From: Methylococcales bacterium | GTDB lineage: Bacteria > Pseudomonadota > Gammaproteobacteria > Methylococcales > Methylomonadaceae | Direction of reading: 5' to 3' | DNA: 9,780 nucleotides | Assembly (NCBI GenBank): GCA_023144875.1 | Contig: JAGLEW010000035.1 | Span: 1-9,780 of the forward strand | In this document: positions 1 through 5,727 of the stretch, in pieces | Position numbering within the stretch: position 1 is the first letter of the stretch | Layout: every line of letters begins with the position of its first letter | Program-made: the position numbers and the translations under genes | The notes under the pieces: generated by a model | What the model was told of the DNA's origin: nothing | Databases searched by the model: none | What the model saw: the letters and a program-made list of their open reading frames with translations, nothing else

Positions 1-749
1 GTTCCCATGCTCATTAGGGTCACAATTTCTTGTTTATCGACATATAAGGTCATTGGTCGTTCGGTGACGAGTTGAATGTCACGTAATTTGCCTTTTTCAT
101 CGGTCACGGTCACCGTATTGGCAATGCTTAAGCCCGCATCACTCATTTTAATGAACGGTTTTTGTGAGGCTTCTAAGGCGGTTAGTTCTTCTCGGGTATT
201 GATATTGGTAAAGATATTGGCTTGATCGCTAAAGTCCACCTGAGTCATCGAGTGTTGTTGTAACCAATGGTATATTTTACGATTTCCCGCCTTTAAAAAT
301 ACTTTTAAACTGTCTTTTAAGTGGGTTTTAATGGCTAAAAAAACAGGGTGAACCCGCTTACCATCAAAGGCAATGGCAACATCGGCTTCAGAAGAGAGCA
401 GGGTCGTTAACAGTCTATTTAGGTGTTTCGATTGAATTAAGGGGCAATCACAGGGCATCACCAGTAAGGTTTCATTTTTTGTGGTAAGCATTGCTGATAA
501 AATACCCGCAAGTGGGCCATCAAAGGAATCATTTTGATCGGCAATAACGGGCAAACCAAACTGAGCGTAGTCTTGGTGATTACGATTGGCATTAATGAGC
601 GTACTGTCAACCGTTGCGGTCATTGCATCAATAGCATAGGTAATTAATGGCTGGTTGTGATAATGAATCAGCCCTTTGTCTTGACGATTCATTCGCCGCG
701 CTAAGCCACCTGCCAGAATAACCCCTGTGACGTGCGTGTGTACTGCCAT
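1..749 (-). CDS. MobA-FdhD fusion: Mo-cofactor guanylyltransferase joined to formate dehydrogenase sulfurtransferase (partial, runs off left edge)
   Basis: I translated this frame by hand; it is open from the ATG at 749 to the window edge (249 full codons). Residues 1 to about 198 are a complete MobA, which transfers GMP from GTP to molybdopterin. They contain the nucleotide-binding loop VILAGGLARRM (10-20) followed by QDK (23-25), the PCDCP metal-binding motif (99-103, Asp101) and the family C-terminal FTNINTREEL (180-189). Without a stop, the frame continues into residues 202-249, which resemble the N-terminus of FdhD: MSDAGLSIANTV, then ERPMTLYVDK and EIVTLMSMG. FdhD passes sulfur from a cysteine desulfurase to the bis-MGD cofactor of formate dehydrogenase; its catalytic CxxC would lie outside the window. 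The start is supported by AAAGG about 8 nt upstream. Met202 sits where a free-standing FdhD would begin, so internal initiation is possible, although no good ribosome site precedes it. MobA is certain; FdhD is likely but rests on about 48 residues. Confidence 0.87.
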   Translation of the reverse strand, partial: MAVHTHVTGVILAGGLARRMNRQDKGLIHYHNQPLITYAIDAMTATVDSTLINANRNHQDYAQFGLPVIADQNDSFDGPLAGILSAMLTTKNETLLVMPCDCPLIQSKHLNRLLTTLLSSEADVAIAFDGKRVHPVFLAIKTHLKDSLKVFLKAGNRKIYHWLQQHSMTQVDFSDQANIFTNINTREELTALEASQKPFIKMSDAGLSIANTVTVTDEKGKLRDIQLVTERPMTLYVDKQEIVTLMSMG

Positions 750-771
750 TATCCAACCTTTAATGTAAAAA

Positions 772-1233
772 ATGATGTTTAAACGAGTTCTTATTGTCGC
801 AAGTTTTTGGCTAATTGCAAGTTGTGCTAGTCCTGTTTCAAAACCTCCTATGATGGCTTATTATGAAGCCTTTACGAATAAAGACTATGAGGATGTGATT
901 GCTGAATTAGAGATCGCTATCAGTGAGCATAATTTTAGAATAACAGGGCATAGTCGGGTCGGGAAGGTGATTCGAGATCGGGGAACCAAAGGGTTTCCAA
1001 ATTATGATACCCTGCAATTTTGTAATTTAACCCACGCAAAAACCTTGCTGGAAATGTCGCCGCATTTTGTTAAATATATGCCTTGTAATGTGGTGGTGTA
1101 TGAATATCAAGGCAAAGTAATTGTAAAAACTCATTTATTGCCGACAAATACCTCGCAAGTGCAATTAAATACCTTTGCACAAAAAATGAATACGATGTTA
1201 AAAGCTATTGTTGATTTTGCAGTCGAAGAATAA
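772..1233 (+). CDS. DUF302-domain lipoprotein
   Basis: A 153-residue secreted lipoprotein. Residues 1-18 form a short signal peptide (basic K4-R5, hydrophobic core) ending in the lipobox LIASC with the lipidated Cys18. Ala19 at position +2 predicts outer-membrane sorting under the Lol rule. Residues about 38-150 match the DUF302 (TT1751-like) fold. Features seen are the opening HNFRITGHSRVGKVIRDRG stretch, FCNLTHAKTLL with Cys84, the MPCNVVVYEY strand with Cys105, and the following KVIVKTHLLP strand. The molecular function of DUF302 proteins is not established. A stop codon at 766-768 limits the start to ATG 772 or the adjacent ATG 775. No clear Shine-Dalgarno sequence is visible. The gene is divergent from the MobA-FdhD gene, with only 22 bp between the two start codons, so its promoter must overlap the neighbouring coding sequence. 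The next lipoprotein gene follows closely and is probably cotranscribed. Confidence 0.82.
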   Translation: MMFKRVLIVASFWLIASCASPVSKPPMMAYYEAFTNKDYEDVIAELEIAISEHNFRITGHSRVGKVIRDRGTKGFPNYDTLQFCNLTHAKTLLEMSPHFVKYMPCNVVVYEYQGKVIVKTHLLPTNTSQVQLNTFAQKMNTMLKAIVDFAVEE

Positions 1234-1283
1234 GGCACATCTTGTTAGAATCTACGCTTCCTAAAACTTACTTTCCAAATGCT

Positions 1284-1703
1284 ATGAAGAGAATGGTTTC
1301 AAAATTATGCGCCCTGTTTTTACTTCTGATATTGACCAGTTGTGATATTTCTGAAACAAATACGGAGACAGAAAAAAGTGCTGAGACGACAGAAACAGAG
1401 GCGGTGGTTAAGACGTATCTGAATGAATACCCAACGCGGGATCGTGTAAAATATGTCTTGGATTGTGTCGCGAAACACGGCGGCTTAAACTATATTAATC
1501 AATATGCCTGTGGTTGCAAGATTGATAAAATGGCTGAAACGTTAACCTTTGCTGAATTTGAAGCTGCAAATACCTTTGATTATTTACGAAAAACACCTGG
1601 TGAAAATGGTTCAGCCTTTCGAGACCCTGAGCAATCAAAGTCGCTGAGAAAACGTTTAAAAGAAGCAGAAGTAGTGTCTGAAAAAACCTGTTTTATTAAG
1701 TAG
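1284..1703 (+). CDS. Unrecognised four-cysteine lipoprotein, possibly retained in the inner membrane
   Basis: I do not recognise a named family. Counting from ATG 1284 the protein has 139 residues. It has a basic n-region (K2, R3, K7), a leucine-rich core and the lipobox ILTSC with Cys20. Asp at +2 is the classical inner-membrane retention residue in enterobacteria. An acidic, threonine-rich linker (about 21-45) leads to a compact domain with four cysteines: LDCVAKHGG, YACGCKID and the terminal TCFIK. These could form two disulfides in the periplasm, or the CxC could bind a metal. Further striking blocks are LTFAEFEAANTF and FRDPEQSKSLRKRLKEA. The start is uncertain. A TTG at 1242, in the same frame, has AAGG six nt upstream and would add 14 residues ahead of the signal peptide. 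The ATG at 1293 is also possible. I chose 1284 because it gives a conventional signal peptide. The gene starts 50 bp after the DUF302 gene on the same strand. Confidence 0.75.
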   Translation: MKRMVSKLCALFLLLILTSCDISETNTETEKSAETTETEAVVKTYLNEYPTRDRVKYVLDCVAKHGGLNYINQYACGCKIDKMAETLTFAEFEAANTFDYLRKTPGENGSAFRDPEQSKSLRKRLKEAEVVSEKTCFIK

Positions 1704-1741
1704 TTCCGAGATTTAAAGGCAGATATTGGTAGTTAGAAACC

Positions 1742-1770
1742 TTCATTTTTTAAAGGCATCGTTATATAAT
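1742..1770 (+). promoter_or_regulatory. Candidate sigma-70 promoter for the Lpp-like gene
   Basis: A perfect -10 hexamer TATAAT lies at 1765-1770. The best -35 at 17-bp spacing is TTCATT (1742-1747), which matches the consensus at only three positions. Transcription would begin near 1777, giving a leader of about 29 nt that contains the AAAGGAA ribosome site. This suggests the Lpp-like gene can be expressed independently of the two upstream lipoprotein genes. Confidence 0.5.
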
Positions 1771-1805
1771 CTTTGGTTAATTCAGTGAATATGAAAGGAA
1801 ATAGA

Positions 1806-1997
1806 ATGAAAGCGTTAAAACTATCTTTATTAATGATGGTAGTGGCTTTATCAACAGGCTGTGCAACCAATTCAGATATTGATAACTTGCAAGATCAAAT
1901 CAGTGGATTAAGAGCCAATGTGATTGCATCCGAAAATCGCTCCGATGAGCTTAATCGAAAACTTGATCGTATTTTTTTACGACATCAGCAAAAATAA
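1806..1997 (+). CDS. Short Lpp-like coiled-coil outer-membrane lipoprotein
   Basis: A 63-residue precursor. Residues 1-18 are a typical signal peptide with basic residues K2 and K5, ending in the lipobox LSTGC (Cys19). Ala at +2 predicts the outer membrane. The mature 45 residues form a heptad-patterned helix with hydrophobic positions at I25, L28, I32, L35, V39, then L49, L53 and I56. The protein ends in Lys63, the position where Braun's lipoprotein is cross-linked to peptidoglycan. This matches the Lpp/OprI type, but the mature part is shorter than the 58 residues of E. coli Lpp and the core is Ile/Leu/Val rather than alanine. ATG 1806 is chosen because AAAGGAA (1794-1800) lies five nt upstream. 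A TTG at 1773 in the same frame would add 11 unneeded residues. Likely role: tethering or spacing the outer membrane and the wall, inferred from family resemblance; the cross-link itself is not demonstrated. Confidence 0.82.
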   Translation: MKALKLSLLMMVVALSTGCATNSDIDNLQDQISGLRANVIASENRSDELNRKLDRIFLRHQQK

Positions 1998-2010
1998 ACT
2001 TTATGGTTAG

Positions 2011-2037
2011 GGCGAGAAAGGTTGATTCTTTCTCGCC
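2011..2037. terminator. Perfect 10-bp hairpin between convergent genes, probable bidirectional terminator
   Basis: GGCGAGAAAG (2011-2020) and its exact complement CTTTCTCGCC (2028-2037) enclose a 7-nt loop. The hairpin lies 13 bp after the Lpp-like stop and 15 bp from the mch stop, and both genes point towards it. The following T-rich stretch (TTATCT) is weak, so termination strength is uncertain; the hairpin could also stabilise the 3' end of either mRNA. Confidence 0.7.
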
Positions 2038-2052
2038 TTATCTGTCGAAACG

Positions 2053-3039
2053 TTAACCGCCAAACGATTGTTTTAATAAATCATAATCTAATTTACCTGC
2101 ATGAAAGCTGTTGCCTGATTCTAGGGCGGTTACAATCACTTTTGCAGGGCTAAATAACATCCCATCAATCTTAAAAAAATCATAGTCGTATTCTTTAAAA
2201 ACACTGGCAAAGGGTTTACCGTAATCTTTTGAGGTGGAGCTTGGGAGTTCTTTGGCTAATTTTTCAGCGGCTTCATCGGATCCATTGACATACAAATGCA
2301 CTTGACCTGCAAATAAAATCGCATCATTGGTGCGCCCCATGGCTTGTACAAAATCAGGATGCGGAGGACAAAGCGGCGCACTGCCACTGCCATCAATAAT
2401 ATCTTCTAGCGGAAATTTTAGCTCGTGAGCTTTATGCATTGCGACTTCTAATACGCGCCCAACTACTTGTACACAGCCTGCGAGACTGCTCGTTGGTGTG
2501 ACAATAATGGTTAAATCTTCAGGGTCAACATCACAGGCTTGAACAATTTTATTAATAACTTCCATGGGTGGAATTTTGTCATTTTCAATCACTAACACGG
2601 TTTCTTCACCGTTGTCTTGATAGCTTAATTCGTTGTAAAGGGTTTCAACGGGTTCATCATCTTCTCCAACGGTTTTAGTCGCCATAGCGCGTGCAGGACC
2701 TGAACCTAAGGCAAAGTATTTATCATGGGATAAGCTCCAGCCTGCATATTGACTGCCTAAGCACGCTAAAACAGGGTTGCTGGTGTGGACGTTAATGGTA
2801 ACAGGCCAGTTTTTAGCTTGAGGGCTATGATTAATACTGACTGTGCCTAAGCCACCTAAGCAAATTTCGGTAATAATACGACCCGCTTCCAATCCACCTG
2901 GGGCATCAATTCCTGCATCAATGATGATACAGCCGTTGTCTAGGGTTTGTATTTCTAACCGTAATTTATCGGCATTATCGAGCAATTCTTGGACGAGTGG
3001 CTGGCTTAATTTATTGACGCTTGCGCTGTATTCAATCAT
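2053..3039 (-). CDS. mch: Methenyltetrahydromethanopterin cyclohydrolase
   Basis: Mch (EC 3.5.4.27) reversibly hydrolyses methenyl-H4MPT to formyl-H4MPT in the cytoplasm. It is one step of the pathway by which methylotrophs oxidise formaldehyde to formate. The 328-residue length is close to that usual for the family and the protein aligns throughout by eye. Visible blocks are DAGIDAPGGLEAGRIITEIC (41-60), LGGLGTVSINH, SGPARAMA (113-120), TPTSSLAGCVQVVGR (181-195), GSAPLCPPHPDFVQAMGRTN (219-238) and the C-terminal FKIDGMLFSPAKVIVTALES (289-308). The start ATG overlaps the stop of the upstream ATP-grasp gene in an ATGA arrangement (4 bp). No strong ribosome site precedes it, so translation is probably coupled. 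Mch in a bacterium points to a methylotroph, or to a lineage carrying the H4MPT pathway. Family assignment is very secure. Confidence 0.97.
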   Translation of the reverse strand: MIEYSASVNKLSQPLVQELLDNADKLRLEIQTLDNGCIIIDAGIDAPGGLEAGRIITEICLGGLGTVSINHSPQAKNWPVTINVHTSNPVLACLGSQYAGWSLSHDKYFALGSGPARAMATKTVGEDDEPVETLYNELSYQDNGEETVLVIENDKIPPMEVINKIVQACDVDPEDLTIIVTPTSSLAGCVQVVGRVLEVAMHKAHELKFPLEDIIDGSGSAPLCPPHPDFVQAMGRTNDAILFAGQVHLYVNGSDEAAEKLAKELPSSTSKDYGKPFASVFKEYDYDFFKIDGMLFSPAKVIVTALESGNSFHAGKLDYDLLKQSFGG

Positions 3040-4118
3040 ATTGTTGGCTTAAGTTGGTTAAAAAGACGGTGTTGTTGGCGTTGTAATGTTTCAAGCAACG
3101 AGGTACTACTATTTTGGCTGATAATCATACTGCAAATAGGGCTGTCTTTGGGAATAATTTGTCCTCCGTTTGGAATATGATGACAATAGGATGCCCATTG
3201 CATGGTTTGTGGAATTTTTATGTGCTTTGGTGCGTAGATAATTTGATATGCGGTGTATTTTTTTGATAAAAAAATAGTTTGCTGGTCTACTTTATTTTGA
3301 CAGGCTAATAAATGATGTTGTAATAAATTCGCTTGGTAGAGCATCATGCTCGCAGGGGGGCGGGGATTAATCTCCAGCAAATAACACTGATCCTTATATA
3401 AAATAAAGTCCAAACTGCACAAACCTTGTAATTGATAATGTGAGGTTAATTTTTTTAGCCACTGTTGTATCGTATGTTGATGCTGTTTGGCTAAGGTTGC
3501 GTGATTCATAATACCTGAAAATACAAACGAATCAGGGCGCGTCCATTGCTGATTGTAGCCAAGAACACGTGCATATTCCCTATGAGCTAAAAATAAAACC
3601 GATAAATTTTCACCTTTAATATAACGTTGATAATAAAACGTATTTTTTTTTAACGGATGAGTATTAACCGATGTTAGTCGTTGTATATTTTCACCCCCTA
3701 ATGATTGATAAGGTTTAATAAGGTAGTTTTTTTTTGAAGCAGGAGGGGTAACATAAACCGCTGGATAAGTGATATTTAATCGCTGTAACTGTTGAAAAAA
3801 AGCAGGCTTATTTTGTAAAGCGTTAAAGGTTCGGGAAGAATTCCCTAAAAGTTGAAAATGAGAGGCTAAAAAAACCAGTGTTTCGGGGTAAGCTTCAAAA
3901 CCACTGCCATAAAGACAAAAGGAACAATTTTTTTTAAATTTTTTAACGCCTGTCTGAATATTATCAATTGCTAAGGACGAAACTTGATATAAATCGGCAG
4001 CTAACGCGTGAGTATCTCGATCGGAAAAACAATCAATCACAAAAAAGGTTAGCCCAATATTAGAAGCGGCTTGAGCTAACATTTGCCCTGATTGAGCAAT
4101 AATGAGTAAGGTGTTCAT
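3036..4118 (-). CDS. ATP-grasp protein of the H4MPT/C1 gene cluster
   Basis: A 360-residue cytosolic ATP-grasp ligase-like protein. ATP-grasp signatures visible are Lys104 in LQNKPAFFQQL, Lys135 in YLIKPYQSLGGENI (nucleotide-binding lysine plus glycine loop), QRYIKGENLSV (164-174), SLDFILYKDQCYLLEINPRP (235-254) with Asp237 and the Glu249/Asn251 metal ligands. The N-terminal ~95 residues look like the pre-ATP-grasp Rossmann-like part. ATP-grasp proteins of unknown reaction occur in the H4MPT gene islands of methylotrophs and are thought to take part in H4MPT biosynthesis; the 4-bp overlap with mch supports that role here. The exact substrate cannot be read from sequence. The ATG has AAGGGGA about 11 nt upstream, inside an inverted repeat (see the separate entry). 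The gene contains several runs of 7 to 9 adenines on its coding strand, unlike mch. Confidence 0.85.
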   Translation of the reverse strand: MNTLLIIAQSGQMLAQAASNIGLTFFVIDCFSDRDTHALAADLYQVSSLAIDNIQTGVKKFKKNCSFCLYGSGFEAYPETLVFLASHFQLLGNSSRTFNALQNKPAFFQQLQRLNITYPAVYVTPPASKKNYLIKPYQSLGGENIQRLTSVNTHPLKKNTFYYQRYIKGENLSVLFLAHREYARVLGYNQQWTRPDSFVFSGIMNHATLAKQHQHTIQQWLKKLTSHYQLQGLCSLDFILYKDQCYLLEINPRPPASMMLYQANLLQHHLLACQNKVDQQTIFLSKKYTAYQIIYAPKHIKIPQTMQWASYCHHIPNGGQIIPKDSPICSMIISQNSSTSLLETLQRQQHRLFNQLKPTI

Positions 4119-4129
4119 GGATGGTTGAT

Positions 4130-4148
4130 TCCCCTTAAGAAAAGGGGA
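4130..4148. repeat. Inverted repeat covering the ribosome site of the ATP-grasp gene
   Basis: TCCCCTT (4130-4136) and AAGGGGA (4142-4148) form a 7-bp stem around a 5-nt loop. On the minus strand the stem includes the AAGGGGA that is the best ribosome-binding sequence for the gene starting at 4118. In a transcript of that strand the hairpin would hide the site. It could alternatively be a regulator-binding palindrome in the 85-bp divergent intergenic region. The structure is visible; any function is inferred. Confidence 0.5.
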
Positions 4149-4203
4149 TAATGTGGGCTATTAATGTGATAAACAACCTTTTTAGCTCTCTAATAAAAAT
4201 ACT

Positions 4204-4797
4204 ATGAGCCTTTCAACCACTTCGAGTGATCATTTTTTTAAAACAGCGTGTTATTTTGAAGCGTTTTTTGTTGTTACAGCCGTTGTTTTAGGTTGGATGA
4301 CGGATATTAACCCCTTTGCGGATGTCTATTTTTCAGAGACGGTGGTTTTTTATGGCTTAATAGGGACATTACCCCTTATATTATTGTACTTTATCACTGA
4401 AAAAATGCCGTTTAATTCTTTTAAAGAAATAAAAAAGATTTTACTAGAAACCATGGGGGGGTCTTTACAAAAATATCATTGGACGGATTTATTAGTTTTA
4501 GCGACAATAACGGGTATTAGCGAAGAAGTTTTATTTCGAGGCGTGTTGCAACCGTGGTTAGAGCAAAGTCTTGGGATGGGAATTGGACTGATCGTATCAA
4601 GTCTGGTTTTTGGGTTATTACACGCTATTACGCCATTATATGGTTTATTAGCGACCCTGATTAGTTATTATTTAGGCTGGTCGCTGGATATTGGCGAGAG
4701 TCGCAATCTTTTTACGCCTATTATTATTCATACTTTTTATGATTTTTTTGCTTTTATGGCCTTAGTTCACAGCTTGTCGAAAAAAACGCATGATTGA
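4204..4797 (+). CDS. CPBP family intramembrane metalloprotease
   Basis: A 197-residue membrane protein of the CPBP (CAAX protease and bacteriocin-processing, Abi) family, which includes Rce1-type glutamate intramembrane proteases. Motif 1 is EEVLFRG (E107, E108, R112), motif 2 is FGLLHA (His140) and motif 3 is HTFYDF (His176, Asp180). All expected catalytic residues are present. Hydrophobic segments lie at about 20-32, 46-64, 94-104, 124-142, 146-160 and 171-188. The substrate is unknown; family members act in protein processing, immunity to bacteriocins or other membrane roles. No Shine-Dalgarno sequence precedes ATG 4204. A TAATAA at 4191-4196 is so close that a leaderless transcript is conceivable. 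The stop overlaps the next gene's start by 8 bp, so the two are very likely cotranscribed and possibly functionally linked. Confidence 0.9.
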   Translation: MSLSTTSSDHFFKTACYFEAFFVVTAVVLGWMTDINPFADVYFSETVVFYGLIGTLPLILLYFITEKMPFNSFKEIKKILLETMGGSLQKYHWTDLLVLATITGISEEVLFRGVLQPWLEQSLGMGIGLIVSSLVFGLLHAITPLYGLLATLISYYLGWSLDIGESRNLFTPIIIHTFYDFFAFMALVHSLSKKTHD

Positions 4798-5251
4798 AAA
4801 AAAGAATGTTGATTCAAATTTTAGCTTTGCATGGTGTCTTATTGGTTTTTTATGTTGTGTACAAATAACGTATCTTGTTATCGCTCTTTTTATGCCTGAG
4901 ATGATACAAACAAACGCAGTATTAGGAAACCAGCCTGAATCAACCCGAACACTTTTTTATGTGATTGCGATTATTACTTTTCCGTTAGCGAACATGATAC
5001 GTCACATTCAACGACGCTTAATTCAAACGGTTAGTACACCTAAATCGTTAAATCAGCGCTACTTTTTTTTAACCATGACGGCTCAAACCTTAATGGCATC
5101 GTTAGGGTTTTATGGTTTCCTGCTGTTTAGCATGGGCGATACGCTGAATAATTTATATATTTTTAGTGGTTTAGCTTTTTTAGGCTTTTTTTTACATCGT
5201 CCTCAAGAAAGTGAATACCACGCGTTAAAAGTCCACTATAATGACGGATGA
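4790..5251 (+). CDS. Unrecognised four-helix inner-membrane protein
   Basis: A 153-residue protein I cannot assign to a family. It has four likely transmembrane helices at about 13-34, 53-70, 90-114 and 120-136. Between helices 2 and 3 is a basic loop (RHIQRRLIQTV, then KSLNQR), which suggests that loop is cytoplasmic. A short hydrophilic C-terminus follows the phrase FLHRPQESEY. The start ATG lies inside the end of the CPBP protease gene (8-bp overlap) and the stop lies 11 bp inside tadA, so all three are probably translated from one mRNA. No ribosome site of its own is evident, consistent with translational coupling. A run of eight thymines lies within helix-3 coding sequence, but the frame is intact. 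It could be a partner or substrate of the protease; that is inference from position alone. Confidence 0.8.
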   Translation: MIEKKNVDSNFSFAWCLIGFLCCVQITYLVIALFMPEMIQTNAVLGNQPESTRTLFYVIAIITFPLANMIRHIQRRLIQTVSTPKSLNQRYFFLTMTAQTLMASLGFYGFLLFSMGDTLNNLYIFSGLAFLGFFLHRPQESEYHALKVHYNDG

Positions 5252-5702
5252 ATCATGGATGCGTCATGCCATTCGTTTAGCGCAACGTGCAGAAAATCAA
5301 GGTGAAGTACCTATCGGTGCGGTATTAGTTAAAAATGATAATTTAGTGGCCGAAGGTTGGAATCAACCAATACAGACATTTGATGCCAGCGCACATGCAG
5401 AAATTATGGCAATTCGAGCGGCAGGCAAAAAACTTAAAAATTATCGGTTAGTAAATACCGTTTTATATGTCACCTTAGAGCCTTGTGTTATGTGTATGGG
5501 TGCAATTACTCACAGCCGAATTCAACGCGTGGTGTTTGGGGCTTATGATGAAAAGCGTGGCGCAATTTGTAACGCCTTACAATTAAGTGATGCCGATTTT
5601 TTAAATCATAAAGTTGACTGGACAGCAGGGGTTTTAGCGTTAGAGACCTCCAAAATGTTACGTGATTTTTTTCGAGCAAAACGCGCTAACAAGAACCCTT
5701 AA
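5241..5702 (+). CDS. tadA: tRNA-specific adenosine deaminase (A34 to inosine)
   Basis: TadA converts adenosine at the wobble position of tRNA-Arg(ACG) to inosine, a reaction essential in most bacteria. The 153-residue protein has the cytidine/deoxycytidylate deaminase zinc fold. His52 and the proton-shuttling Glu54 lie in SAHAEIMA, and Cys82 and Cys85 in TLEPCVMCMGA. Other family blocks are GEVPIGAVLV (21-30), EGWNQPI (38-44), NYRL (67-70), HSRIQRVVFGAYD (91-103) and the C-terminal helix LRDFFRAKR (140-148). The ATG at 5241 lies 11 bp before the upstream stop; MTDESWMRHA matches the usual TadA N-terminus. Translation is probably coupled to the membrane protein ahead of it. RNase T follows after 25 bp, giving a small tRNA-maturation pair. 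Confidence 0.96.
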   Translation: MTDESWMRHAIRLAQRAENQGEVPIGAVLVKNDNLVAEGWNQPIQTFDASAHAEIMAIRAAGKKLKNYRLVNTVLYVTLEPCVMCMGAITHSRIQRVVFGAYDEKRGAICNALQLSDADFLNHKVDWTAGVLALETSKMLRDFFRAKRANKNP

Positions 5703-5727
5703 AAATTTCAAAAAAATTGCTTACGCT

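Noticed and set aside
2843..3052. Plus-strand open frame of 69 codons opposite the start of mch
   Set aside because: It is antisense to strongly conserved Mch sequence, has no ribosome site and no recognisable protein features.
5662..5727. N-terminal extension of RNase T from GTG 5662
   Set aside because: It overlaps the end of tadA and precedes the normal RNase T N-terminus without family similarity.
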